64,000 nucleotides of DNA from an uncultured Ruminococcus sp. (lineage in GTDB: Bacteria > Bacillota > Clostridia > Oscillospirales > Ruminococcaceae): positions 1-64,000 of the forward strand of contig CALANW010000164.1 of assembly GCA_937926145.1 (NCBI GenBank). Direction: 5' to 3'. Of the stretch, positions 50,805-59,180 are shown piece after piece. The translations under genes and the position numbers were made by a program. The stretch's first letter is position 1. Each line of letters opens with the position of its first letter. The notes beneath the pieces were generated by a model. It did no database searches, had not been told where the DNA came from, and worked only from the letters and a program-made list of their open reading frames with translations.

Positions 50805-52841
50805 TTATTCCTCGGCACCGCCCATTGAAAGAATAACATCGCTAACAAGGTTTCCGGGGAGCTGTTCATAGCGGAGAAATTCGAGCGAGAAGCTGCCCTT
50901 GCCGCGTGTGATCTGGCGGAGCTGAGTTGTGAAGCTCTGCATCTCGCGGAGAGGAACTTCGGCTTCGATCTCGGTCATACCGTTCTTAACAGGGGTCATA
51001 CCGATAACTCTGCCGCGGCGCTTGTTGAGGTCGCCCATAATATCGCCCGTGTTTTCGTCAGCGGCGGTAACATAAAGCTTGCCTATTGGTTCAAGGATAG
51101 TCGGGTCAGCCTGCTTTAAGCCCTCTTTGTATGCAAGCGAAGCGGCAGTCTTGAACGACATTTCCGAGCTGTCAACCGGGTGGTAAGAACCGTCAACGAG
51201 GATAGCCTTTACTCCCATTACGGGGCAGCCTGCGAGAACGCCTTTCTTCACGCAGTCCTGAAGTCCCTTTTCAACTGCGGGGAAGAAGTTCTTAGGAACA
51301 GCGCCGCCGACAACTCTTTCTTCAAATACAAGTCCGTCCGAAATGCAGGGTTCAAATTCGATCCAAACGTGACCGTACTGACCGTGACCGCCCGTCTGTT
51401 TCTTGTATTTGCCCTCTGCCTTTACCTTTTTGCGGATAGTTTCGCGGTATGCTATCTTTGGCTCGGTGAGAGTTACCTCTGCGCCAAATTTATTTTTGAG
51501 CTTAGCAACAGCGTTTTCGAGGTGCTGTTCGCCAAGTCCCTTGAGGATCTGTTCCTTTGTGAATGGGTCAAGTCCGAAGCTGAGAGTCTTATCCTCTTCG
51601 ATAAGTCTTGCGATGCCCGAGCTTACCTTCGCCTCGTCACCCTGAGTCTTAGCGTGAACAGCCATACCAAAGCAAGGCTTCGGAAAGTCGGGTGAAGCAA
51701 CGGTGACAACTCTTGACGAAGCGCAGATTGTGTCGCCCGTGTTCGCGCTTATCTTTACCGCAACGGCAATGTCGCCTGCGGAAGCTTCGGTGATCTCGGT
51801 CTGCTTCTTGCCGACAAATGTGTAAAGCTTGCCGATTTTTTCGGGAGCGGCTGTTCTGCTGTTGATGTAGTCGGTGTTGGCAGTGATCTTGCCGCCGAGA
51901 ACTTTGAGGAAGGACATTTTTCCTACGAACGGGTCGGCAACGGTCTTGAAAACGTAAGCCGCAGTCGGTTCGCTTTCGCTGTATTTGATCTCAACGATGT
52001 TTCCTGCGGCAGTTTCAGCCATAACGGGCTTGTTGTCTGCAGGCGAGGGGAGAAGAAGTGAAATTTCCTTCAAAAGCATATCAACGCCGGCGGTCGAGGT
52101 CGAAGAACAGCATACAACAGGAGTGATTATGCCCTCGTTCATACCCTTGTGGATACCGTGAACGAGTTCTTTCTGAGTGAAAGCTTCGCCCTCGAAGAAT
52201 TTTTCCATAAGCGAATCATCGGTCTCGGCAACAGCCTCGGAGAAAGCGGCAACAAGACCGTCCATACGGTATTCAAGCTTTTCGGAAACCTCTGCGGTAG
52301 GCATTTCGGTTTCAACAGCATTGCCGTTTTCATCGTATGTATAAGCTTTCATTTCGATAAGGTTTACGAACGAAACTACCTGATGATCCTTGATTATCGG
52401 GAAAACAACAGGGCAGACGGTCGGACCGAATTTCGTTTTGAGCTCGGTGAGAACGTTGAAATAGTTAGCGTCTGGGTCATCGACTTTTGTGATGACGAAC
52501 ATTTTCGGCTTGCCAAGGTCTGCGGCGAGGTCGTAAGCCTTTTCAGTGCCGACCTTAACGCCCGACTTTGCGGAAACGGTTATCATTACCGTGCCTGCGG
52601 CTGAAACAGCTTCGTACATTCCTCCTGCGAAGTCGAAAAGACCGGGTGTATCGAGAAGATTTACTTTTATATCGTTATATTCAAAAGAAGTAAGCGACGA
52701 TGCAAGCGTTGCGGACGACGGCTCGATTCGCTGAGAAGCACCCGATTTGAGAAGAAGTGCTTCGGAAAGCGCAGTCTTGCCTGAACCTGAGTGGCCTGCA
52801 AGGGCGATATTTCTTATGTTTTCTGCGGAATACGGTTTCAT
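50805..52841 (-). CDS. EF-G-like translational GTPase
   Basis: A 678-residue EF-G paralogue. The G domain differs from canonical EF-G: P-loop AGHSGSGKTALSEALL instead of AHIDAGKT, then LLDTPGLFDFAGGMYEAV and FVITKVDDPDANY. Domains II-V follow, with the FQTGGHGQYG-like TGGHGQYGHVWIEFEP and a C-terminal TPVKNGMTEIEAEVPLREMQ. These EF-G-like proteins are frequent in Clostridia next to or instead of EF-G2; their exact role on the ribosome is unsettled. It has its own sigma-A promoter. Confidence 0.88.
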   Translation of the reverse strand: MKPYSAENIRNIALAGHSGSGKTALSEALLLKSGASQRIEPSSATLASSLTSFEYNDIKVNLLDTPGLFDFAGGMYEAVSAAGTVMITVSAKSGVKVGTEKAYDLAADLGKPKMFVITKVDDPDANYFNVLTELKTKFGPTVCPVVFPIIKDHQVVSFVNLIEMKAYTYDENGNAVETEMPTAEVSEKLEYRMDGLVAAFSEAVAETDDSLMEKFFEGEAFTQKELVHGIHKGMNEGIITPVVCCSSTSTAGVDMLLKEISLLLPSPADNKPVMAETAAGNIVEIKYSESEPTAAYVFKTVADPFVGKMSFLKVLGGKITANTDYINSRTAAPEKIGKLYTFVGKKQTEITEASAGDIAVAVKISANTGDTICASSRVVTVASPDFPKPCFGMAVHAKTQGDEAKVSSGIARLIEEDKTLSFGLDPFTKEQILKGLGEQHLENAVAKLKNKFGAEVTLTEPKIAYRETIRKKVKAEGKYKKQTGGHGQYGHVWIEFEPCISDGLVFEERVVGGAVPKNFFPAVEKGLQDCVKKGVLAGCPVMGVKAILVDGSYHPVDSSEMSFKTAASLAYKEGLKQADPTILEPIGKLYVTAADENTGDIMGDLNKRRGRVIGMTPVKNGMTEIEAEVPLREMQSFTTQLRQITRGKGSFSLEFLRYEQLPGNLVSDVILSMGGAEE

Positions 52842-52911
52842 AACGGGATCTCTCCATTCTTGAATAAAAATTAGTATAAATTAAACAAAATATTGCTTTT
52901 TTATGTTTATT

Positions 52912-52940
52912 ATTATATACCTTTTGTTTAATATAATCAA
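52912..52940 (-). promoter_or_regulatory. Promoter of the EF-G-like gene
   Basis: On the minus strand TTGATT (52935-52940), a 17-bp spacer and TATAAT (52912-52917). The leader contains AAAAATTAGTATAA on the + strand (52866-52879), resembling a MITE family C end. Confidence 0.75.
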
Positions 52941-53040
52941 TCCCTTAGCATCAACTTTTACAGTTATTTTAAATATTTATACCAATTCTTGTGCATATTG
53001 ACGATAGAATATACTTTTTTATAAAAAACACGGTCGGATA

Positions 53041-53069
53041 TTGACGAAAAATAATTAGTGTGGTACAAT
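53041..53069 (+). promoter_or_regulatory. xpt promoter
   Basis: TTGACG (53041-53046), a 17-bp spacer and TACAAT (53064-53069). The leader is only ~40 nt, too short for the purine riboswitch that often controls xpt. Confidence 0.75.
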
Positions 53070-53115
53070 TAAAGATAACATTTTATCGTAAAAATTTTTT
53101 GCGGAGGTAAATTTA

Positions 53116-53703
53116 ATGAAACTGCTTGAGGATAGGATCATTAAGGACGGCATTGTCAAAGACGGCGGAGTTCTGAAAGTTGACAGCTTTCTCAATCATC
53201 AGATGGATATTGACCTTTTTAACGAGATCGGAAAGGAATTTAAGCGCCTTTTCAGCGAAGAGAGCAAGCGCATCAATAAGATACTGACGATAGAAGCATC
53301 GGGCATCGGCATCGCCTGCATCGTTGCACAGCACTTCGGCGTTCCCGTTGTCTTTGCGAAAAAAGCGCAGAGCATCAATATCGACGGCGAAGTCTACAGC
53401 ACGAAAATACAGTCATTCACGCATGGAAAAGTATATGACGTTATCGTTTCAAAGAAGTACATATCGAACGAAGATCATATCCTTATCATCGACGACTTCC
53501 TCGCAAACGGCTGCGCACTTGAAGGACTTATCGACCTTGTACAGAGCGCAGGAGCAACAGTTGAGGGTATCGGTATATGCGTAGAAAAAGGCTTCCAGCC
53601 CGGCGGCGAAGCTATCCGCAAGCGCGGCATACACCTTGAATCGCTCGCAATCGTCGACGCAATGGACGCTTCAACGGGAACAATTACTTTCCGCAAGCAG
53701 TAA
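53116..53703 (+). CDS. xpt: Xanthine phosphoribosyltransferase
   Basis: Salvages xanthine to XMP with PRPP. It has 195 residues, the usual length. Family features: [38 protein letters not shown], the base-binding [20 protein letters not shown] and the PRPP loop [23 protein letters not shown] precedes the ATG. It is not coupled to a xanthine permease here and no purine riboswitch is present in the leader. Confidence 0.95.
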   Translation: MKLLEDRIIKDGIVKDGGVLKVDSFLNHQMDIDLFNEIGKEFKRLFSEESKRINKILTIEASGIGIACIVAQHFGVPVVFAKKAQSINIDGEVYSTKIQSFTHGKVYDVIVSKKYISNEDHILIIDDFLANGCALEGLIDLVQSAGATVEGIGICVEKGFQPGGEAIRKRGIHLESLAIVDAMDASTGTITFRKQ

Positions 53704-53778
53704 GAAATACGAAAATGCGGCGAATTCGCTCAAAATTAAAGTTTACGTTAATTCTGAAAGAATTTCGCTTTGTTCAAA

Positions 53779-54145
53779 GGGTGGCAGGGGTCAAGGGGAC
53801 AGCGTCCCATGTCGCTCTCCGCAGAGAGCGAAACACCCTAAACTGACAGCACAAAATTTTGTTGCAATAGAAAAATATCTAACAGCAAAAAAGGCGCAAT
53901 TCACACCAAAAAGGTAAAACAGAAAATGAAAAATCATTTTCGTAAACCTAAAAATGTGAATTGCGCCATTCTGTTTTCCTAAAGTAAAATATCCTTGCCG
54001 ATAATATATGTGAACGAAGTGAATATATATTATCGGCAACACAATATAAACAGTTACAGAAAATAAACAGTAAAGCACCGATTCAGAAAATATAGTGTCG
54101 GCATAAAATGCGCAGAGCGAAACAATGAGCATTTTATGCCGACAA
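53779..54145. repeat. Repeat family A, copy 3
   Basis: It starts GTGGCAGGGGTCAAGGGG, as in copy 1, then CGCTCTCCGCAGAGAGCG, CCCTAAACTGACAGC, and the hairpin GGCGCAATTCACA (53893-53905) / TGTGAATTGCGCC (53955-53967). This copy has an extra inverted pair on its right, GCCGATAATATATG / ATATATTATCGGC (about 53997-54035), and then GCATAAAATGCGCAGAGCG with an inverted GCATTTTATGCCGAC. It lies between xpt and the aldo/keto reductase gene. Confidence 0.8.
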
Positions 54146-54194
54146 CGTTTGAGTGTGTGATGATTAAGTTTGATTGATTTTCAAATCGTTTTTA

Positions 54195-55058
54195 TCAGAA
54201 CAGCCTCTCATCGGGATTTTCGTGAACCCCACATTCCCCGACCATTTCGGAGAGCGCGACCATATCGGACGGCTCAATATCAAAGCCGAAAACGTCAAGA
54301 TTCTGCTTTATATGTTCGGGCGAAACTGACCTTGCGAGCGGAACAAATCCGTTCTGTAAGCACCAGCGTATGCACAGCTGAGGTATGCTGACACCGTATC
54401 TTTCGGCTATCTTCGCGAGCGGCTCGGACGAAAGTGCTTTGCCTGTCCCGAGAACGCTGTAGCCCTCGATAAGTATTCCCTTGTTCGTGCAGGCGGAGAT
54501 AGTTTCTTCGTCAACGTCACCGGGGCAAAGGCGTATCTGATCTACGCAGGGTGAAATTTCCGCCGTTTCCATAAGCGCGTCAAGATGCCTTGCACAGAAG
54601 TTGCTCACGCCGATAGCACGGACTTTTCCGTTACGGCAGAGCGTTTCCATTGCGCGCCAAAGCTCGGCGTTGCGTTCTTTCCAGCAGGCGCGGAATTTCA
54701 GCGGATTCGGCCAGTGTATAAGCAAAAGGTCGAGATAGTCCGTTCCGAGCAGAGAAAGCGATTGCTCGCAGGCGGCAATAGCTTCATCATAAGTGCGAAT
54801 GTTGTTCCAAAGCTTTGTCGTGAGAAAAAGCTCGTCACGGGCAATGCCGCTGCGCTTTATCCCCGAGCCGATGAACTCTTCGTTGCCGTATGCGGACGCA
54901 GTGTCGATGTGCCTGTAGCCTGCACGGATAGCTTCAGCGGCGGCAAGTTCGGCGACTGAGCCCTCGATCTGCCATGTTCCGAAGCCAACGCAGGGTATTT
55001 TCACTCCGTTGAGAAGCTCAACAGTGTCGGCAGAGCCTTTAACATTATCTGTCAGCAT
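54195..55058 (-). CDS. Aldo/keto reductase
   Basis: A 287-residue NADPH-dependent reductase of the AKR superfamily. The catalytic tetrad is visible: Asp and Tyr in HIDTASAYGNEEF, Lys in LTTKLWNN and His in LLLIHWPNP. IGVSNFCARHLD and the cofactor region near FVPLARSVSPEHIKQN are also typical. It is AKR5-like (2,5-diketogluconate reductase type), but the natural substrate is not evident. The ATG follows GGAGGACA. Neighbours give no pathway context. Confidence 0.9.
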   Translation of the reverse strand: MLTDNVKGSADTVELLNGVKIPCVGFGTWQIEGSVAELAAAEAIRAGYRHIDTASAYGNEEFIGSGIKRSGIARDELFLTTKLWNNIRTYDEAIAACEQSLSLLGTDYLDLLLIHWPNPLKFRACWKERNAELWRAMETLCRNGKVRAIGVSNFCARHLDALMETAEISPCVDQIRLCPGDVDEETISACTNKGILIEGYSVLGTGKALSSEPLAKIAERYGVSIPQLCIRWCLQNGFVPLARSVSPEHIKQNLDVFGFDIEPSDMVALSEMVGECGVHENPDERLF

Positions 55059-55073
55059 AAAATGTCCTCCATG

Positions 55074-55165
55074 TGGGAAGCCCCCACGGGCAGTTCACGC
55101 CACGCTCCGCTTCGTGACGCTTATTGCGTTTGAAGCAGGTTTGTGTTCGCGGATATAGTTTGTTT
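55074..55165. repeat. Repeat family B, single copy
   Basis: GGGAAGCCCCCACGGGCAG, then CGCTCCGCTTCGTGACGCTT and TGCGTTTGAAGCAGGTTTGT, matching the 116-bp tandem unit at 50432. It sits directly upstream of the aldo/keto reductase gene. Confidence 0.75.
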
Positions 55166-55309
55166 GAAAAACTCTACAAATCGAAATATGCGGGGATATC
55201 CCCGTTGATAATATCTATTGTCATTATACCATAAAATCGGCTGATATCAATGAATTTTTTGTGTATTTTAATTAAAAATGATTTTTTGACACTTTTTTTG
55301 AAAAAACGC

Positions 55310-55338
55310 TTGACAAATATGCTTGTATCTGCTATAAT
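55310..55338 (+). promoter_or_regulatory. tRNA-Ser(GGA) promoter
   Basis: TTGACA (55310-55315), a 17-bp spacer and TATAAT (55333-55338), both perfect hexamers, 15 bp before the tRNA. Confidence 0.85.
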
Positions 55339-55352
55339 AACATAGTCGGCAC

Positions 55353-55445
55353 GGAGAAGTCGCCTAGCCCGGTTTATGGCGCACGACTGGAACTCGTGTA
55401 TGGGTTAATAGCTCATCGAGGGTTCGAATCCCTCCTTCTCCGCCA
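55353..55445 (+). tRNA. tRNA-Ser (anticodon GGA), CCA encoded
   Basis: Class II tRNA. The acceptor arms GGAGAAG (55353-55359) and CTTCTCC (55435-55441) pair, discriminator G, then CCA. The anticodon stem-loop CACGACTGGAACTCGTG gives anticodon GGA (reads UCC and UCU). The variable arm is long and the T-loop is GGTTCGAATCC. Confidence 0.96.
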
Positions 55446-55446
55446 C

Positions 55447-55483
55447 AAAGCCCTGCAAATGGAAGTTTGCAGGGCTTTTTTGT
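55447..55483 (+). terminator. Terminator after tRNA-Ser(GGA)
   Basis: AAAGCCCTGCAAA and TTTGCAGGGCTTT pair perfectly over 13 bp and end in TTTT. Confidence 0.9.
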
Positions 55484-55511
55484 TTGTATAAATGCTCGGA
55501 GAGGGAGCCGT

Positions 55512-56372
55512 TTAAATCGTTCCGCTTATTGTCAGAACGCTTCTGCCGGGTTCAACATTCCAGCTTCCGTCCGTATTCTGCGTGTACTGTGCCGCAGGGA
55601 CTGTAATTGCACCCGCTGTGGTTGCAAACGCACCGGTTGTACTGTTGTAGGAATAGTTTGCTGCGGCTGTCCATGGAGTGTTGTTGAATGAAACCGAAAT
55701 GTTTTCCAGGATCGGCGCAAAGGTATCTTCGACAACCGTATCATCTGTGGCAGCAACTGCGGACGCACCTCTGTTTTCGATCGTAAATTCATAGGTGACA
55801 GTGCCGTTATCGGCAACCTGTGTCGGTTCAAGCGACTTTACGATGGATAAGATCGGTTCTTCCGAGAATACCGTATTTGATGTTCCCGAAATGTCGCCGA
55901 CAAGTCCGCTGCCTGTCAGAGCAGCCGTGTTTGTTATGCTCTGACCTGCGCCGAGAGGTGCGAAGCTGTTTGCTCTTGCTTCATAAACGATAAGAACATT
56001 ACCGTTGGCAGGAATGGTTATTCCGCTGAAAACAAGCGGAGATACCGACTGTGGGATCAGCGGTGCGGGAGCGGTGAGCTGTCCGTTTGAAAAAAGTCTT
56101 GCCGAACCGCTTTCAAATGTCAGCGGAACAACATTCTGACCTGCGAACTGATATCCTCCCAGATCATCGGTAACGGTAATATCGTTATAAGCGGTGTTTC
56201 CGGCGTTGGCGATGCTGATGATGAACGTCATCTTTCCACCCTCGGAATAGCTGCTGCCGAGAGTGGATTTTGTTACGCTCACGGTGTCGATTATTTCTCC
56301 CGTGACAGTGTTGGAGCTGGTCACAGTACCTTTGTAGACGAGCTGTGCTTTATTTGAAAAAGGAATTGCCAT
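55512..56372 (-). CDS. DUF11 domain protein, no signal peptide
   Basis: A 286-residue protein starting MAIPFSNKAQLVYKGTVT. It has two DUF11-like beta-sandwich repeats: VTKSTLGSSYSEGGKMTFII with NAGNTAYNDITVTDDLGGYQ, and LSIVKSLEPTQVADNGTVTY with ENRGASAVAATDDTVVEDTF. Such repeats normally occur in surface adhesins with a signal peptide and anchor, but neither is visible. The longer frame adds 26 residues with no export signal. The start at 56372 follows GGGGGTC. Function unknown. Confidence 0.75.
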   Translation of the reverse strand: MAIPFSNKAQLVYKGTVTSSNTVTGEIIDTVSVTKSTLGSSYSEGGKMTFIISIANAGNTAYNDITVTDDLGGYQFAGQNVVPLTFESGSARLFSNGQLTAPAPLIPQSVSPLVFSGITIPANGNVLIVYEARANSFAPLGAGQSITNTAALTGSGLVGDISGTSNTVFSEEPILSIVKSLEPTQVADNGTVTYEFTIENRGASAVAATDDTVVEDTFAPILENISVSFNNTPWTAAANYSYNSTTGAFATTAGAITVPAAQYTQNTDGSWNVEPGRSVLTISGTI

Positions 56373-56489
56373 ATAATGACCCCCTGTAGTTATTTTCGGG
56401 ATAAGATCCCTGTTATAATTTATGCAGACTGCAAAAAAATTGTCACACATACATTGAATCTGTTATTTCTTTATGCTATACTTATAGTG

Positions 56490-56530
56490 GTTTACGGACT
56501 GAAAGTGTAAAAAATCAAGCAAAAGCTTGC
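56490..56530. mobile_element. Possible MITE family C fragment upstream of dtd
   Basis: GGACTGAAAGTGTAAAAAATCAAGC followed by AAAAGCTTGCATG resembles the left 40 bp of the MITE (ACTGAAAGTGTACAAAAAATCAAGC) but lacks the outer end and the right half. It overlaps the dtd leader. Confidence 0.5.
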
Positions 56531-56581
56531 ATGTATTGTTTTTTTAGTCTAAAAAAGAATTTCTTCAAGGAGAACGGAAAA

Positions 56582-57031
56582 ATGCGTTTTGTTATTCAAA
56601 GAGTAAAAAATTCAAAGGTCACGGTAAATAATGAGGTCGTAGGTAAGATCGGAAAGGGCTTTATGGTTCTTATCGGCATTTCAAACGAGGATACGACCGA
56701 AACGGCGGATAAAATGCTGCGCAAGCTGTTAAATATGCGCATATTTGAGGACGAAAACGGCAAGACGAACCTCGGCTTGCAGGACGTTGGCGGTGAGCTT
56801 CTGCTGATATCGCAGTTCACGCTCTATGCGGACTGCCGAAAGGGCAACAGACCGTCGTTCATCAATGCAGGTGCGCCCGATATGGCGAAAAAGCTTTATG
56901 AATACATGATCGAAAAGTGCAAAGAGAGCGTTGCGGTCGTTGAGCAGGGTGAGTTCGGCGCAGATATGAAGGTCGAGCTTCTCAACGACGGACCTTTCAC
57001 TATAATCCTTGACAGCGATGATCTGGCTTAA
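56582..57031 (+). CDS. dtd: D-aminoacyl-tRNA deacylase
   Basis: Removes D-amino acids wrongly attached to tRNA. It has 149 residues, the normal length. Family motifs: [20 protein letters not shown], the substrate-contacting [20 protein letters not shown] and the second strand signature [11 protein letters not shown] (an NxGP variant with Asp). AAGGAGAAC precedes the ATG at 56582; the longer upstream frame runs through the MITE remnant. A palindromic element begins directly at its stop. Confidence 0.94.
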   Translation: MRFVIQRVKNSKVTVNNEVVGKIGKGFMVLIGISNEDTTETADKMLRKLLNMRIFEDENGKTNLGLQDVGGELLLISQFTLYADCRKGNRPSFINAGAPDMAKKLYEYMIEKCKESVAVVEQGEFGADMKVELLNDGPFTIILDSDDLA

Positions 57032-57175
57032 GCTGATGCGCAGTCAGATTTTTCGTCAGATTGTATAGAAATTTCGCAGGTATACTGTCGTATGTCAAGA
57101 AATTTATGTGCAAGATGACGTAAAATCTGCAAGCAGATGAGGTGCTAAGGCTTTAGCCGGTGGTTTTTAGAGGTG
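57032..57175. repeat. Palindromic element abutting dtd
   Basis: Imperfect inverted arms GATGCGCAGTCAGATTTTTC (57035-57054) and GTAAAATCTGCAAGCAGATG (57120-57139) enclose ~65 bp. A small GGCT-TT-AGCC hairpin and GGTTTTTAGAGGT follow. The same ACCTCTAAAAACC end (inverted) marks the start of the element at 58377, so both may belong to one family. It truncates the IS110 remnant. Confidence 0.55.
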
Positions 57176-57303
57176 ACCTTAAGGAGCTTAAAGCCTTCGT
57201 GGTTGTTTGAAAAAGAAAAGTGTTCAATAACAATAACGCCGTCTGAATCAACAGCCGCAGCTACATGAGTTTCCTTTGCAATATCAATTCCAACATAAAT
57301 CAT
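57145..57303 (-). pseudogene. IS110-family transposase N-terminal remnant
   Basis: Minus-strand reading from ATG at 57303 gives MIYVGIDIAKETHVAAAVDS then DGVIVIEHFSFSNNHEGFKL, the typical start of an IS110-family DEDD transposase with the first catalytic Asp in GIDIAKETH. The match stops after ~42 residues (about 57178), where the palindromic element begins, and the frame closes shortly after. The sequence upstream of the ATG is retained. The transposase is therefore dead. Confidence 0.85.
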
Positions 57304-57515
57304 AAGTTTTACCTGCCTTGTAAAGTTATTTGGTACTGTTTTCGTGCCACTTAGTTTTATTCCCGTAAACTTGCGTGAGATTAAAATTCTTTGACTTATC
57401 CAGCTATAAACATTGTAAATAAAACTGTGGCTTTACACTCCTTATAGTAGTCAAGCTACAGAAAAAAATTAAAAGTCCACAGCACCTGTTTTATTATACC
57501 ACAAATTTGGAAAGG
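57304..57515 (-). mobile_element. Probable non-coding left end of the IS110 remnant
   Basis: About 200 bp of non-coding sequence precede the transposase start on the minus strand. IS110 elements carry a guide-like bridge RNA in this kind of region. A TATAAT lies near the outer edge (minus strand, about 57494-57499), and several short stems can be drawn (for example GGCACG/CGTGCC around 57343-57350 in single-strand contact with neighbours). The outer boundary is not defined by sequence. Confidence 0.4.
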
Positions 57516-57578
57516 AGAGTATGATTTAGGCTTTACTATATCATACAAATGTATATATGGAAAAGGAGACAGACCCGA

Positions 57579-58346
57579 ATGAAACGCCAAATAATTAAAT
57601 TGACTTTATGCATAATAGCAGGTGTTTTAATAGTGATCGGTATTTTCTTTTTAATAACAGAACCGAATCATGGGCGTAAGTACACAATACCTCTAATTGA
57701 CGGAATGGTAATTCAGGCTGATCCTCCTGCAAAAAAACTGCTGAAATATATGGAGAAAAAGTATAACAAGGAATTTACGCAGGTTTATGTTGAGCTAAAC
57801 ACCTATTCAGATGAATGTCGGCATCATGATTGGGGTTCTAAACTATGGGACTTTTATCATAATGGGATAACTGTATCAACATCAGGCAGTGACGAATATT
57901 ATCACGTTCGTGATGATTATGGTACATATCTTGATAATTACGGCTGTTATCTGGTGAATGAAGAAGCTGAACAAATTCTTTATGATAAAATTTCATCTGT
58001 AGTTAGAGATGTCAAGGTATCATGTTTCCCGAGGGATTTACAAAGCAAAGAATTACCTGCTTTTATGACGGCAGAAGAATATCTTGCTAATGCTGGCAAA
58101 TGGTTATGTATAGTAATATGTGGAGAGGGGGAAAATGCAGAGAAGGATTATCGAAAAATATGTGATGCATTGGGCAAAGAAAGCGGTCAAGGTTGGATGA
58201 CAATTCATTATCTTGATGAGGAAACATATAACAATATTGATATGGCAAACCGTAATGTTATCATTTATAATGAAAATTATAATCGTAAACTGGAGTTTGA
58301 TGTTTATACAGGCGAGCCGATGTTTATTACACCGGGGACAAAATAA
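57579..58346 (+). CDS. Hypothetical membrane-anchored protein, accessory
   Basis: A 255-residue protein. An N-terminal basic stretch is followed by one hydrophobic helix (LTLCIIAGVLIVIGIFFLI) and an extracellular domain of ~220 residues with HHDWGSKLWDFYHNGITVS, DEYYHVRDDYGTYLDNYGCY and a C-terminal YNRKLEFDVYTGEPMFI. I do not recognise the domain. The start at 57579 follows AAGGAG. The gene is clearly more AT-rich than its neighbours and is bracketed by an IS110 remnant and a palindromic element, which suggests recent acquisition. Confidence 0.75.
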   Translation: MKRQIIKLTLCIIAGVLIVIGIFFLITEPNHGRKYTIPLIDGMVIQADPPAKKLLKYMEKKYNKEFTQVYVELNTYSDECRHHDWGSKLWDFYHNGITVSTSGSDEYYHVRDDYGTYLDNYGCYLVNEEAEQILYDKISSVVRDVKVSCFPRDLQSKELPAFMTAEEYLANAGKWLCIVICGEGENAEKDYRKICDALGKESGQGWMTIHYLDEETYNNIDMANRNVIIYNENYNRKLEFDVYTGEPMFITPGTK

Positions 58347-58376
58347 AATGAAATAATTAAATTCAGCAAACATTAT

Positions 58377-58582
58377 AGGAAACCTCTAAAAACCTCCCTC
58401 ACGGCAAATTTTCTACGACTTTGCGCATCTTCTGCGTTAGCGAAACTTGAAATACATTCGGAATGTATTCCGTAGTATTACACTGCGCTTCGCTGCCTTG
58501 AAGCTGCGCAAAGTCCCAACGAAAATTTGCGAATAATACAAAGTATTATTTTGTTTCGGTTTTTTAAGAACCCCTTATTTAG
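58377..58582. repeat. Large palindromic MITE-like element
   Basis: Arms GCAAATTTTCTACGACTTTG (58404-58423, continuing CGCATCTT) and CGCAAAGTCCCAACGAAAAT (58507-58526, ending TTTGC) are inverted copies with few mismatches. The centre is ATACATTCGGAATGTAT. The outer ends are ACCTCTAAAAACC and GGTTTTTTAAGAACC. No coding frame. A small GGGACGG/ATCCGCCCC module and AATTACGCATTAAGC units follow up to 58655. Confidence 0.65.
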
Positions 58583-58665
58583 GTGGGACGGACAGAATAT
58601 CCGCCCCATTTTTTACAAAATAATTACGCATTAAGCATTAAGAATTACGCATTGAATAATCCCTC

Positions 58666-58694
58666 TTGACAAATGCCTATTTATATGATATACT
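58666..58694 (+). promoter_or_regulatory. Promoter of the second GNAT gene
   Basis: TTGACA (58666-58671), a 17-bp spacer and TATACT (58689-58694). Confidence 0.8.
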
Positions 58695-58724
58695 TTGTAG
58701 GCAAAGAAAGGAAGGAACAGTCCA

Positions 58725-59180
58725 ATGAAGGTCGTACCATATTCAAAGGAATACAAAAATGAATTTATCGAAATGAATAAGCGCTGGATAACCGAGATGT
58801 TCAGGCTTGAGGACGAGGATATCGCCGTGCTGAACAATATTGACGGGATAGTCGCAAAAGGCGGCGAGGTCTGTTTCACACTCTCCGATGAGGGTGAAGT
58901 TATGTCCTGCTGTATGCTCGAACCGCACGGGGACGAGTGGGAGATTGCCAAGTTCGCAACGAAGCCCGAGTTCGGAGGAAAGGGTGCAGGAAAGCTCTGC
59001 CTCGATGCCTGCATAGAAAAGTCTCGAGAAAAGGGAATAGAAAAGCTTCTCATCGTTTCAAACACAAAATGCCACGCCGCACTTTCGCTCTACAGAAAAG
59101 CAGGGTTCAGGGAAATTCCCGTTGACAAGAACTTTTTCAAGTTTGACCGCGGAAATATCGCTTTTGAAATGTACCTATAA
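58725..59180 (+). CDS. GNAT family N-acetyltransferase
   Basis: A 151-residue acetyltransferase. The acetyl-CoA loop is in FATKPEFGGKGAGKLCLDAC (a GGKGAG variant of Q/RxxGxG/A) and the C-terminal part has NTKCHAALSLYRKAGFREIP. The N-terminal KRWITEMFRLEDEDIAVLNN resembles the PanZ/YobR-like small GNATs. AAGGAAGG lies before the ATG. The substrate is unknown. It converges on a histidine kinase gene across a family D repeat. Confidence 0.85.
   Translation: MKVVPYSKEYKNEFIEMNKRWITEMFRLEDEDIAVLNNIDGIVAKGGEVCFTLSDEGEVMSCCMLEPHGDEWEIAKFATKPEFGGKGAGKLCLDACIEKSREKGIEKLLIVSNTKCHAALSLYRKAGFREIPVDKNFFKFDRGNIAFEMYL

Noticed and set aside
53070..53115. Purine riboswitch in front of xpt
   Set aside because: The leader from the mapped-looking promoter is only ~40 nt and lacks the conserved loop sequences.
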